From Halomonas elongata DSM 2581 (GTDB lineage: Bacteria > Pseudomonadota > Gammaproteobacteria > Pseudomonadales > Halomonadaceae): a stretch of 64,000 bases of DNA. The notes under the pieces were generated by a model. That model saw nothing but the letters and a program-made list of their open reading frames with translations, was not told the DNA's origin and ran no database searches. Shown here piece after piece: positions 1 through 9,782 of this stretch; positions within the stretch are counted from its first letter, which is position 1, and each line of letters begins with the position of its first letter. The translations under genes and the position numbers were made by a program. The stretch covers positions 248,001-312,000 of the forward strand of contig NC_014532.2 in the NCBI RefSeq assembly GCF_000196875.2, written 5' to 3'.

Positions 1-111
1 GAATGGATCGGGGCGCCCTCATACGACGAGGCGCACGGCTGTGCTCCGCTCTATCTGCAGGATCACGACGCCGCCGTCAGCTTTCGCAACATCTGGATCA
101 GGGAGCTATAA
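1..111 (+). CDS. C-terminal end of a DUF1080 (3-keto-disaccharide hydrolase-like) protein, partial
   Basis: The frame is open from the window edge to a TAA at 109-111 and ends LQDHDAAVSFRNIWIREL. That ending is typical of the last strand of the DUF1080 / 3-keto-disaccharide hydrolase jelly-roll domain, where LQDHG..V.FRNIWIR is a family hallmark. The family binds or cleaves sugar derivatives and is often exported. Only 36 residues are visible, so a signal peptide, substrate and full architecture cannot be judged. It converges on yheV, with 17 bp between the two stop codons and no obvious terminator in that gap. Confidence 0.7.
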   Translation, partial: EWIGAPSYDEAHGCAPLYLQDHDAAVSFRNIWIREL

Positions 112-128
112 GCAAGCAGCGAGCATCG

Positions 129-383
129 CTAGTGCCGTTGACCGGGATCGAGGATCCGCACGGTCTGCAGGTCATCGGACTGCGATGTCGGCTCCTCACG
201 GGACTGGCTGATCCGGGTCTCGAGCTCGGGAGGGGTTTCCTCCTCGATGGGCAGTTGTTCGAAGAAGTCGCAGCTGACGCACTCGCGATAGCGTATGCCG
301 TTCTGCTCCCAGCTGCGGATGCGGTCCATCTCGGCGCAGCGGGGGCAGATGGCGCCGGCGATGAAGCGTTTCTGAGTGGCCAT
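129..383 (-). CDS. yheV: YheV family putative zinc-ribbon protein
   Basis: An 84-residue protein with two CxxC pairs (C13/C16 and C35/C38) that would form one zinc ribbon, followed by an acidic, proline-rich tail. This matches the YheV (DUF2387) family of small putative metal-binding proteins of unknown function. The start is fixed by a strong AGGAGG four bases before the ATG. It lies 60 bp downstream of prlC on the same strand and is probably cotranscribed with it. From memory, Pseudomonas keeps yheV, a gamma carbonic anhydrase and prlC together, and all three are in this window, so the linkage looks old. No biochemical role can be stated. Confidence 0.85.
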   Translation of the reverse strand: MATQKRFIAGAICPRCAEMDRIRSWEQNGIRYRECVSCDFFEQLPIEEETPPELETRISQSREEPTSQSDDLQTVRILDPGQRH

Positions 384-402
384 GAGGCCTCCTGGTGACG
401 CG

Positions 403-422
403 GCGCCGGGACGTCCCGGCGC
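403..422. repeat. Perfect 20-bp palindrome between prlC and yheV
   Basis: GCGCCGGGAC is followed directly by its reverse complement GTCCCGGCGC. In RNA it would form a very stable hairpin just after the prlC stop codon. There is no T-run on either side, so it is not a standard intrinsic terminator. It could stabilise the prlC mRNA 3' end or reduce readthrough into yheV. Confidence 0.5.
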
Positions 423-443
423 GATGATACGGTGGAGCGAAAC

Positions 444-2492
444 TCAGGCGGCGCGGATGCCGCTGTGGCGCAACAGAGGTTCGACGCTCGGCTCGCGGCC
501 CCGGAAGGCGCGGAACAGCTCGGCGGCGTCCCGCGAGCCACCACGCTCGAGAATCTCGGTGCGGAAACGCCGCCCGGTCTCCGGGTCGAAGATGCCGGCT
601 TCCTCGAAGGCGCTCCAGGCGTCGGCGGACAGCACTTCGGCCCACTTGTAACTGTAGTAGCCCGCCGCGTAACCGCCGGCGAAGATGTGGCCGAAGCCAT
701 TCTGGAAGCGGTTGAAGTCGACGCGCGGCACCACCGAGACGCTGTTGCGAACCTCGTCGAGCAGTGCCTGGATGTCGGCGGCGCTGGGCGCGCTGGCCTC
801 GAGGTGCAGGCGGAAGTCGAACAGGGAGAATTCCAGCTGGCGCACCATGCCCATGGCGGACTGGAAGTTCTTGGCCGCCAGCAGCTTGTCGAACAGCTCG
901 TCGGGCAGCGGCTCCCCGGTCTCCACGTGGCCGGCGATCAGGTCCAGGCCTTCGCGCTCCCAGCAGTAGTTCTCCATGAACTGGCTGGGCAGCTCGACGG
1001 CATCCCAGGCCACGCCGTTGATGCCGGAGATATCGGCGATGGTCTGGCGGGTCAGCATGTGATGCAGGCCATGGCCGAATTCATGGAACAGGGTGGTGAC
1101 CTCGTCATGGGTCAGCAGGGCCGGCGCATCGCCCACGGGGCGGGTGAAGTTGCAGGTCAGGTAGGCCACCGGCAGTTGCAGTGTGCCATCCTCTTCCCGG
1201 CGGATGCGGCACTCGTCCATCCAGGCCCCGCCCCGCTTGCCTTCACGGGCATAGAGATCCAGATAGAAGCCCGCGATCGGCGTGCCTTTTTCCATGATGT
1301 GGAAGAAACGCACGTCGGGGTGGTAGCGCGGTGCTTCGGTGTCCTCCTCGAAGGTCACGCCGTAAAGCTTTTCGACGACCTTGAACAGTCCGTTGACCAC
1401 CTGGGGCGCGGGGAAGTAGGGGCGCAGTTGCTCGTCGGAGATGGCGTAACGTGACTCGCGCAGTTTCTCGCTGACATAACCCACGTCCCAGGGTGCCAGC
1501 TCGGGCAGGCCCAGTTGTTCGCGGGCGAAGTCCGCCAGCTCGGCGTATTCTTCCCGTGCCTGGGGCACGGCGCGCTCGGCGAGATCGTTCAGGAAATCGA
1601 TCACACCCTGCGGGGAATCGGCCATCTTGGTGGCCAGCGAATAGTCGGCATAGGTCGCGAAACCCAGCAGCTCGGCCAGTTCGCGGCGCAAGGCGAGGAT
1701 TTCCTCCATGACGGGGGCGTTGTCGAATTCGCCGGCATTCGGCCCCTTCTCGGAAGCGCGGGTGACGAAGGCGGTGTACACCTCGCGGCGCAGCTCGCGG
1801 TCGTCGGCATGCGTCATCACCGGGAAGAAGCTGGGGAAATCCAGGGTGATGCGATAGCCCTGCTGCCCCTTGGCCTCGGCGTTGGCCGCCAGGGTCGCCA
1901 GGGCGCTTTCCGGCAGGCCGGCCAGGCGGCTGTCGTCATTCAGCACCAGATGCCAGGCCTGGGTGGCGTCGAGCAGTTGGTTGGAGAAGGTGTTGGCCAG
2001 GCTCGACAGGCGAGCCTGGATCTCGCCGTAGCGCTGCTTCTTGTCGGCCGGCAGGTCGACACCGGCCAGACGGAAGTCACGCAGGGCATTGTCCACGGTG
2101 CGGCATTGCCCCTCGTCGAGCTCTGCCCAGGCCGGTCCATCCTTGAGCGCTTGCCAGGCACGGAACAGGCCCTCGTGCTGGCCAAGCCAGGTGGTGTAGT
2201 CGGAGAGCATGCCCAGGCTCTGCTCGTAAGCCTCGCGCAGGGCCGGGTTGTTCATGGTGCCGTTGAGGTGCGACACCGGCGACCAGGCGCGGGAAAGGCG
2301 ATCATTGAGGGCTTCCAGGGGCGCGGCCAGGGTGTCCCAGGTGGGCGCTTCGCGCTCGGCCCGGGCGACCAGTGCCTCGATGGCCTCGCGGTTCTCCGCC
2401 AGCAGGGTCTCGATGGCCGGCACCACGTGCTCGGGCTTGATCTCGGCGAAGGGGGGAAGCGAGTGGGCGTCGAGCAGTGGGTTCGTGGACAT
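444..2492 (-). CDS. prlC: Oligopeptidase A (M3 family zinc metallopeptidase)
   Basis: A 682-residue cytosolic M3 metallopeptidase, close to the 680 residues of E. coli OpdA/PrlC, which degrades short peptides including cleaved signal peptides. The zinc motif HEFGH is in LFHEFGHGLHHM at about residue 468, and the conserved N-terminal LPPFAEIKPEHVVPAI is present. The ATG at 2492 is chosen because a GAGG lies five bases upstream; an in-frame GTG two codons earlier would overlap that ribosome binding site. The gene heads a minus-strand unit with yheV and is divergent from the NSS transporter. The 247-bp shared upstream region shows no promoter I would call confidently. Confidence 0.96.
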   Translation of the reverse strand: MSTNPLLDAHSLPPFAEIKPEHVVPAIETLLAENREAIEALVARAEREAPTWDTLAAPLEALNDRLSRAWSPVSHLNGTMNNPALREAYEQSLGMLSDYTTWLGQHEGLFRAWQALKDGPAWAELDEGQCRTVDNALRDFRLAGVDLPADKKQRYGEIQARLSSLANTFSNQLLDATQAWHLVLNDDSRLAGLPESALATLAANAEAKGQQGYRITLDFPSFFPVMTHADDRELRREVYTAFVTRASEKGPNAGEFDNAPVMEEILALRRELAELLGFATYADYSLATKMADSPQGVIDFLNDLAERAVPQAREEYAELADFAREQLGLPELAPWDVGYVSEKLRESRYAISDEQLRPYFPAPQVVNGLFKVVEKLYGVTFEEDTEAPRYHPDVRFFHIMEKGTPIAGFYLDLYAREGKRGGAWMDECRIRREEDGTLQLPVAYLTCNFTRPVGDAPALLTHDEVTTLFHEFGHGLHHMLTRQTIADISGINGVAWDAVELPSQFMENYCWEREGLDLIAGHVETGEPLPDELFDKLLAAKNFQSAMGMVRQLEFSLFDFRLHLEASAPSAADIQALLDEVRNSVSVVPRVDFNRFQNGFGHIFAGGYAAGYYSYKWAEVLSADAWSAFEEAGIFDPETGRRFRTEILERGGSRDAAELFRAFRGREPSVEPLLRHSGIRAA

Positions 2493-2739
2493 GCGCACCT
2501 CGGTTGATGATGGGAATGCCCTGTTAGATGCGGGCGGCCGTGTCGGGTTTCAATGTGTCAGGCATTGTCCTGAAACGTCTGCGCTCGGTCTTCGGCGTTG
2601 AAAATCCACTCAAAATGCGCCGTTACTCTTGGTAAACTCCGCGTTCTTGTAGCTTTTCGCCTTGTTCTCACCTTCGCTCGCCGGCTTTTCGGACAGCGCT
2701 GAGTCTTGGCGACTTTTCCACCCTGGCCGGAGATTGGCA

Positions 2740-4080
2740 ATGAACGAGACCCTGGAGCGCTGGAGTAGCCGCCGCGCTTTCATATTGGCGGTGACCGGGG
2801 CCGCCGTCGGGCTGGGGAACATCTGGCGGTTTCCCTACATTACCGGCGAGAACGGCGGGGCCGTCTTCCTGTTGCTCTACGTGGCCTTCGTGATCCTGCT
2901 GGGGGTTCCGGTCATGATGGCCGAAATCCTGATCGGCCGGGCCGGGCGCCGCAGCCCGATGCAGTCGCTCGGCCATCTGGCCTCCGAGGCGGGGGCCAGC
3001 GGTCATTGGCGCTGGGTGGGGCTGTTCGGCGCCTTCACGGTGTTCTGCATCCTGTCGTTCTACTCGGTGGTCTCGGGCTGGTCCATCGAGTTTCTCGTCG
3101 AGGCGGTCAATGGCGAGTTCGTCGGACGCAGTGCCGCCGAAATCGGCGCCGGTTTCGATGCCTTCCTCGCCGACCCGGCACTCATGGCCTTCAACCACAC
3201 CCTGTTTCTGGTGATGACCATGCTGGTGGTCGCCGCGGGGGTGACCAAGGGGCTGGAGCGGCTCAACAACTTCCTGATGCCGTTGCTGTATCTGCTGCTG
3301 CTGGTGCTGGCGGGCCATGCGGCGACCACCAGTGGTTTCGGGGAGGCGGTGTCCTGGTTGTTCAAGCCGGACCTGTCGGCGGTGACGCCGATGGTGATGG
3401 TGCACGCCATGGGCCACGCCTTCTTCACCCTGGCGGTGGGTGCCTGTGCGCTGATGGCCTACGGCGCCTACATGCCGGATCATCAGAGCCTTTCCCGAGC
3501 GGCGGCATCGGTGGCGGTGCTGGATGTGACGGTGGCGCTGCTGGCCGGTATCGCCATCTTTTCGGTGGTGTTCTCCCAGGGCATGGATCCCGGCGAAGGA
3601 CCGGGACTGATGTTCGTCACCCTGCCGGTGGCCTTCGCCGAACTGCCTTTCGGCGCCTTCTGGCTGTCGCTGTTTTTCCTGCTGCTGCTGCTGGCGACCT
3701 GGACCTCGTCGATCAATCTCGCCGAGCCCATGGTCGCGACCCTGCAAGGCTGGGGCCTCGGCCGGGGCAAGGCGGCGGCGGTGGTCGGCCTGACGGTCTG
3801 GTCGCTGGGCCTGCTGTCGGTGCTCTCCTTTTCGACCATGGCCGATGTGCAGATCCTGTTCGGCATGAATGCCTTCGCCCTGGTCAGCACCATTCCGCCG
3901 GAGATCTTCCTGCCGATGGGCGGCTTGCTGATCGCGATTTTCGCCGCCTGGGTGCTGCCCGCGCCTGTCGCTTCGCGTGCCCTGGATGCCGGCCCGCTCG
4001 GGTTCAGCGTCTGGCGGAATCTCGTGCGCTGGGTGTCGATTCCGCTGACGCTGGTAGTATTGGTGTCCGGCTTGATCTGA
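2740..4080 (+). CDS. Neurotransmitter:sodium symporter (NSS/SNF) family transporter
   Basis: A 446-residue integral inner-membrane protein of the LeuT fold. The TM1 signature GAAVGLGNIWRFPY, which lines the sodium and substrate sites, is near residues 17-30, and hydrophobic segments continue to the C-terminus, consistent with the 11-12 helices of bacterial members such as LeuT, MhsT and Tyt1. It should import an amino acid with sodium; the substrate cannot be read from sequence. The ATG at 2740 is preferred because GGAG precedes it and the TM1 motif follows at the usual distance; the 26 upstream in-frame residues are not membrane-like. It is followed after 16 bp by the gamma carbonic anhydrase gene, probably in one transcript. 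Confidence 0.93.
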   Translation: MNETLERWSSRRAFILAVTGAAVGLGNIWRFPYITGENGGAVFLLLYVAFVILLGVPVMMAEILIGRAGRRSPMQSLGHLASEAGASGHWRWVGLFGAFTVFCILSFYSVVSGWSIEFLVEAVNGEFVGRSAAEIGAGFDAFLADPALMAFNHTLFLVMTMLVVAAGVTKGLERLNNFLMPLLYLLLLVLAGHAATTSGFGEAVSWLFKPDLSAVTPMVMVHAMGHAFFTLAVGACALMAYGAYMPDHQSLSRAAASVAVLDVTVALLAGIAIFSVVFSQGMDPGEGPGLMFVTLPVAFAELPFGAFWLSLFFLLLLLATWTSSINLAEPMVATLQGWGLGRGKAAAVVGLTVWSLGLLSVLSFSTMADVQILFGMNAFALVSTIPPEIFLPMGGLLIAIFAAWVLPAPVASRALDAGPLGFSVWRNLVRWVSIPLTLVVLVSGLI

Positions 4081-4096
4081 CGACGGGAGGTACCCG

Positions 4097-4645
4097 ATGA
4101 GCGAGACGACGACCCTGCGAGCCTGGCGTGGCATCACGCCGCAACTGGGAGAGCGGGTCTACATCGATCCCCAGTGCATGGTGCTGGGCGATGTGGAACT
4201 GGGCGATGACTGCTCGGTGTGGCCCATGGCGGTGATCCGTGGCGACATGCACCGTATCCGCATCGGGGCGCGGACCAGCGTGCAGGACGGCAGCGTGCTG
4301 CATATCACCCACGCCAGCGACTTCAATCCCGATGGCTTTCCGCTGACCATCGGCAATGAGGTGACCATCGGCCACAAGGCGATCCTGCATGGCTGCACCC
4401 TGGGCGATCGCATCCTGGTGGGCATGGGGGCCATCGTCATGGATGGTGCCGTGGTCGAGGATGAGGTGATCATCGCCGCCGGCGCCGTGGTGCCGCCGGG
4501 CAAGCACCTGGCCGGCGGCCACGTCTATGCCGGCAATCCCGCCAAGGCGTTGCGGCCGCTCAAGGAGAAGGAACGCGCCTTCTTCCCATATACCGCCGGC
4601 AACTACGTCAAGCTCAAGGATGAGTACCTGGAAGCCGCCGGCTGA
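4097..4645 (+). CDS. Gamma-class carbonic anhydrase / hexapeptide-repeat protein (YrdA-like)
   Basis: A 182-residue left-handed beta-helix protein with hexapeptide repeats running from about residue 20 to 150 and a C-terminal helix. Candidate metal ligands fit the gamma carbonic anhydrase pattern: H69 or H72, then H93 and H98 with the typical five-residue spacing, plus R48/D50 in VIRGD. The family forms trimers with zinc or iron sites between subunits and interconverts CO2 and bicarbonate, though many YrdA-type members have low measured activity. GGGAGG precedes the ATG. It is 16 bp downstream of the NSS transporter. Confidence 0.9.
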   Translation: MSETTTLRAWRGITPQLGERVYIDPQCMVLGDVELGDDCSVWPMAVIRGDMHRIRIGARTSVQDGSVLHITHASDFNPDGFPLTIGNEVTIGHKAILHGCTLGDRILVGMGAIVMDGAVVEDEVIIAAGAVVPPGKHLAGGHVYAGNPAKALRPLKEKERAFFPYTAGNYVKLKDEYLEAAG

Positions 4646-4695
4646 CCCTAGGGCGACGCCGTGCGCGGCGATCGCTCCCGGGGCGCGTTAACCGA

Positions 4696-4725
4696 TTGTT
4701 CTGCATGAGGGTTCTGGGCGATAAT
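4696..4725 (+). promoter_or_regulatory. Candidate sigma-70 promoter for the YdjM-like gene
   Basis: TTGTTC and GATAAT are separated by 18 bp, 32 bp upstream of the ATG at 4758. The -10 box matches consensus at five of six positions. This is a visual match only. Confidence 0.45.
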
Positions 4726-4757
4726 GGATGTTTATCCAGTTATCGAGGCGCCCCGGC

Positions 4758-5404
4758 ATGGCCGATTTTCGAACCCATCTCAGTGTTGCCGCGGGCGGTG
4801 GCGGCCTGCTGGCCCTGGCCGGCTGGCAGGCGGACCTTTGGTCGTCGCTGCAGACGCTGCCGGTGATGGTGCTGACCGCCTTCGGCGGCATCCTGCCGGA
4901 TATCGACTCCGATCACTCTCATTCGGTGCGCCTGATCTTCGGCGTGGCCGCCGTGCTGGCCGTGGCCGCCGGTGCCTTGCTGTTGCGTCCCTGGCTGGCG
5001 CCGGGCGCCCTGTTGATGACCTGCGGTGGGCTCTACATCGGTGTGCGTTATGTGCTGGCGCCGATCTTCAAGCGCTTTTCCGTCCACCGGGGCATCTGGC
5101 ATTCGTTGCTGGCGGCCGGTCTTTGCGGGCTGGCGACCAGCGCGGCGAGCTATCGGTTGCTCGAGCAGCCGGCCTGGCTGGCCTGGGTCGAGGGGCTGGC
5201 GCTGGTGCTGGGATGCCTGATCCATCTGCTGCTCGATGAGCTGTACAGCGTCGATCTGGCCGGGACGCGCATCAAGCGTTCCTTCGGCAGTGCCTTCAAG
5301 CTGTTCGACTATCGCGAACCGGTCAATTCCGTCCTGATGCTGCTGCTGGCTTGCGGCACGATCCCCTGGTTGCCGCCGTGGTCGGCACTGGGCGAGCTGT
5401 GGGT

Positions 5405-5429
<25 letters not shown>
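4758..5429 (+). CDS. YdjM-like inner-membrane metal-dependent hydrolase
   Basis: A 223-residue membrane protein with several hydrophobic helices and the conserved polar motifs of the YdjM/DUF457 group: an early H in FRTHLSVAAGG, LPDIDSDHSHS, VHRGIWHS and LIHLLLDELYSVD. These His and Asp residues resemble a metal site at the membrane surface. E. coli YdjM is a LexA-regulated inner-membrane protein; no LexA box is visible here. The ATG at 4758 is chosen over an in-frame ATG ten codons earlier because a GAGG lies just upstream and the family motif begins at this start. Its 3' end overlaps the end of the convergent dctD-like gene by 25 bp. Confidence 0.82.
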
Positions 5430-6779
<1,350 letters not shown>

Positions 6780-6787
<8 letters not shown>

Positions 6788-8699
6788 GAGTCGATGGCTC
6801 CTCGGTCGCTCGGCGGGCCTCCGGCCCGGGGGCGCGTGGCAGGGTAATGGTGAACATGGCGCCGCCGCCAGGGGCATTGTCGGCCTCGATCCGGCCGCCC
6901 AGGTCGTCGATGATGCGACCCGAGATGGAGAGGCCCAGCCCCAGGCCGCTGCCAGCGGACTTGGTGGTGAAGAAGGGTTCGAAGACGCGTGATAACTGCG
7001 GTTCGGCAATGCCGGGGCCGCTGTCGGCCACACGAATCTGCACCTGTTCCGGTGTCGAGTCGATGGTCAGCACCAGGTGCGGGGTGGCGGTATCCGCCAT
7101 GGCCTGGAGGGCATTGCCGATCAGGTTGACCAGGACCTGTTCGAGGCGCACCGGATCGGCGCGTACCCAGATGTCTTCTGCTTGCCAGTGGCGTTCCACC
7201 GTGACGCCGAGTTCGTTGAGGCGCGCCTGGAACAGCCGCAATGCATAGTCGAAGCAGGAAGGCACCGAGACGGCGGTGAGGGTGTCGCCGCTCTTGCGCG
7301 AGAACTGCCGTAGCTGGGCGCTGATCTCGGACATGCGCTCGGTGAGTTCGATGATCTGCTCGAGATTGGCGTCGGCGGTCTCGGCACGTCCGCGCTCGAT
7401 GAAGGCGCGGGCGTTCTCGGCATAGGCGCGTATCGCCGACAGGGGTTGGTTGAGCTCATGGTTGATGCCGGCGGCCAGTTGGCCGAGCACGGCGAGCTTG
7501 GCGGCCTGTACCAGTTCGTCGCGGGTCTCGCGCAGGCTGTCCTCGGCGCGGCGGCGTTCCTCGATCTCGTCGGATAGGCGCTGATTGGTGGTCACCAGAT
7601 CGTGGGTACGCTTGGCCACGTTGCGTTCGAGCTCGTCGCGGACCCGGGCCAGGGTGCGGCGTTCGCGTTCGGCGAAGCGTTCGCGCTCCCGGCGCAGCCG
7701 CAGGCGCTGCCAGCCGATGCCGCCGCCCAGCGCGACCAGGCCATAGAAGCCTCCGGCCAGCAGGGCCGATATCCACTGGGCATTCACCACCGGCGTCAGT
7801 GGCTTGAGGATCTGCATGTCCCACTCGAAGTCAGGCATGGCGCGGGTCAGGCTGAGATAGCGCTGGCCCTGGAGTGGGCCGGAGGAAAAGTCGACCAGGC
7901 GGGTGCGTGAGTCGCGCCGCTCGAGCTCTTGAATGCCGGCGTGCGGGAGCGGTTCGTCGGCATAACGCCGCGAGTCGTGCAGTGCCTCGCGCTCGTCGTC
8001 GCTGAGCGGAGTCATGGCGGTCAGGCGCAGTTCCGGCTGGCTGGCCATGAAGACGATACCGTCGCGGTCGGTGACCAGCAGCTCGGCATCCTGTTCGGCC
8101 CAGCTCTGCTCCACGGCATCGAGTGTGACCTTGAGTACCATGACGCCGTCCGGGGTGGCATTCGGCGCGGTTTCGTCCAGCCAGACCGGTGCCGAGAAGT
8201 AGTAGCCCCGTGTCATCGATTGGACGCCCAGGCCATAGAAGTGGCCACGGCGCCCCTGGATGGCTTCCTGGTAGTAGCGCCGATAGTGGTAGTTCTCGCC
8301 GATGAAGGTGTTGGGGCGGTGCCAGTTGCTGGCGGCCAGGGTGTTGGCCTGATGGTCGAGAAGGTAGATGTCGGATACCCCGGCGGTAGCGCGGAAGCGG
8401 TCCAACAACAGGTTGAGCGGCATGGCGTTCTGGCTGTCCGGCGAGGACAAAAAGCGCTTGACCATTTCCCGCGAGGCCAGCAGCTCCGGCAGGTAGTCAT
8501 GGCGCGACAGGTGGCCGACCAGGCCGGCGGCCGAGAGCCGCAGCTCGTTTTCAGCGTCGTGACGCAGGTCCTGCAGAGCCTGCTCCCGGGCGACCTGGGC
8601 GGTCTGCCACATGCACAGGGCGAGGCCTGCCAGCCCCAGGCCCGCGAACAGGCCGCGCAAGGCGCGCTGGCGACGTGTCAGGCGATGGCTGCCAACCAT
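6780..8699 (-). CDS. DctB-like sensor histidine kinase
   Basis: A 639-residue membrane kinase. TM1 (about residues 14-32) and TM2 (about 305-325) bracket a periplasmic PDC/dCache sensor with DctB-type text such as FIGENYHYRRYYQEA and RGYYFSAPVW. A coiled-coil linker leads to the phospho-acceptor H414 in GINHELNQPLSAIRAYAEN, then the ATPase N-box VLVNLIGNALQAM and the glycine boxes DSGPGI and GLGLGLSISG. In known DctBD systems the PDC domain binds C4-dicarboxylates. Here the kinase gene starts three bases after the stop of a PdhR-like regulator gene and faces lldD, so its ligand could be lactate, pyruvate or a dicarboxylate. Confidence 0.92.
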
Positions 8700-8702
8700 G
8701 GG

Positions 8703-9476
8703 TCAGGACGGCGCCGTCGGCATGGCCTGAGCCCGGCGCAGTGAGCGCTGGGCTCGAGTCTCGGCGCGGGCCACTTCCAGCAAGCCTTCCTCCACGTATA
8801 CCAGGTGCTCGTGGGAACGGGTGCGGGCGTCCTCGGCGCGCCCCTCGAGGATGGCATCCAGCAAGGCGCGGTGCTGCGCCATCAATTGCTGCCGGGCATC
8901 GGGCTTGTCGAGCAGATGGCCCAGGTTGTCGACGATGCTGCGCTCGAGCTGGTGGAAGATGCCTCGGATGGTGTGCAACAGCATGACGTTATGGGCGGCC
9001 TCGGCGATGGCCAGGTGGAAGGCGGCATCTGCCTTGGCCTCGCTAGCCGGGTCGCGCTTGGCGAAGCAGGCCTCGAGTTCCTCGAAGCGCTCGAGCAGCA
9101 TTGCCCTGTCCGTGGGCGTGGAGCGCAGGGCGGCGTAGTACGCTGAGAGGCTCTCCATGGCATCGCGGAACTCCAGCAGGTCCAGATGGAATTCACTGTG
9201 ACGGGACAGCATGTCGAGCAGCGGATCGCCGTAGCCATTATGGAGGGCTTCGGTAATGAAGGTGCCGCCGCCCTGGCGGCTGGCCAGTAGCCCGCGAGCG
9301 GCGAGTTTCTGGATCGCCTCGCGCACGGAAGGGCGTGACACGCCGAAGCGTTCGGCGAGTTCGCGTTCCGGAGGCAGTCGCTGGCCGGGTTTCAGGCTAC
9401 CTTCGAGGATGAGGCCTTCGAGTCGCTCGGTGATGACGTCGGCGAGGCGGGGCTGGCGGACGGGTTGATAGGACAT
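8703..9476 (-). CDS. PdhR-like GntR-family (FCD) transcriptional regulator
   Basis: A 257-residue regulator with an N-terminal winged helix (LPPERELAERFGVSRPSVREAIQKL, here given as two adjoining parts: LPPERELAERF and GVSRPSVREAIQ) and a C-terminal FCD effector domain with metal/ligand histidines (FHLAIAEAAHN). The closest family member I recognise is E. coli PdhR (254 residues), the pyruvate-responsive repressor; even the RQGGGTF wing and the SLRR tail agree. The start at 9476 has AAGG eight bases upstream; longer in-frame starts lack a ribosome binding site. It is first in an operon with the DctB/DctD-like genes and divergent from lldD. Two PdhR/LldR-type operators in the shared promoter region suggest it represses both its own operon and lldD. 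Confidence 0.92.
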   Translation of the reverse strand: MSYQPVRQPRLADVITERLEGLILEGSLKPGQRLPPERELAERFGVSRPSVREAIQKLAARGLLASRQGGGTFITEALHNGYGDPLLDMLSRHSEFHLDLLEFRDAMESLSAYYAALRSTPTDRAMLLERFEELEACFAKRDPASEAKADAAFHLAIAEAAHNVMLLHTIRGIFHQLERSIVDNLGHLLDKPDARQQLMAQHRALLDAILEGRAEDARTRSHEHLVYVEEGLLEVARAETRAQRSLRRAQAMPTAPS

Positions 9477-9515
9477 CTCGGGGACCTTCGCTGCGGAGTC
9501 GAGCATCAGGGCAGC

Positions 9516-9545
9516 ATGATAGCGCCGTGAAATTGGTATTACCAA
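9516..9545 (-). promoter_or_regulatory. Candidate promoter of the gntR-dctB-dctD operon
   Basis: Read on the minus strand, TTGGTA (9545-9540) and TATCAT (9521-9516) are separated by 18 bp. The -35 box lies inside the left-hand operator at 9532-9546, so bound regulator would block RNA polymerase and autorepress the operon. Confidence 0.55.
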
Positions 9546-9546
9546 T
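9532..9546. promoter_or_regulatory. PdhR/LldR-type operator O1
   Basis: ATTGGT-ATT-ACCAAT is a perfect inverted repeat with a 3-bp centre. It matches the ATTGGT-N3-ACCAAT consensus known for E. coli PdhR and LldR. It overlaps the -35 box of the gntR operon and lies 144 bp, centre to centre, from a second copy near lldD. Confidence 0.8.
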
Positions 9547-9626
9547 AGCAGCCTAGGGGCTTTCTGGTGGAAAGTTGCTCTCGCAAGGCAGTCCGAGCGG
9601 GGGAGGGCAGAGCAAAGGGAGGGAAG

Positions 9627-9655
9627 TTGACAGTTATGCCGCCGCGCCATAACGT
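9627..9655 (+). promoter_or_regulatory. Candidate sigma-70 promoter of lldD
   Basis: A perfect TTGACA is followed after 17 bp by a weaker TAACGT. Transcription would begin near 9662, placing operator O2 just downstream of the start site and O1 about 120 bp upstream. E. coli lldPRD has a similar arrangement, with one operator near -100 and one downstream of the start. Confidence 0.55.
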
Positions 9656-9674
9656 GCAGTGGTAAAATGATTGA

Positions 9675-9691
9675 AATTGGTTTTACCAATT
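9675..9691. promoter_or_regulatory. PdhR/LldR-type operator O2
   Basis: AATTGGT-TTT-ACCAATT is a perfect 7+7 bp inverted repeat, longer than O1 and the better match to the PdhR/LldR consensus. It sits between the probable lldD transcription start and the lldD ATG, where a bound repressor would act as a roadblock or take part in a loop with O1. Confidence 0.85.
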
Positions 9692-9782
9692 GTCCATCTT
9701 GTCGCCAGCGTAACCGTGGGGTCGGTCATCGCCATGATGTCCCTCAGGCCGTCGTTGGCCCATTCATTGCCCAGAGCCCGCC

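Noticed and set aside
4646..4690. GC-rich inverted segments after the gamma carbonic anhydrase gene as a terminator
   Set aside because: The pairing is imperfect and no T-run follows, so I do not call it.
9555..9585. Possible sigma-54 promoter (CTGG-TGGAAAG-TTGCT) upstream of lldD as a DctD target
   Set aside because: The GG-to-GC spacing is one base short of the required -24/-12 geometry, and the elements between are poor matches.
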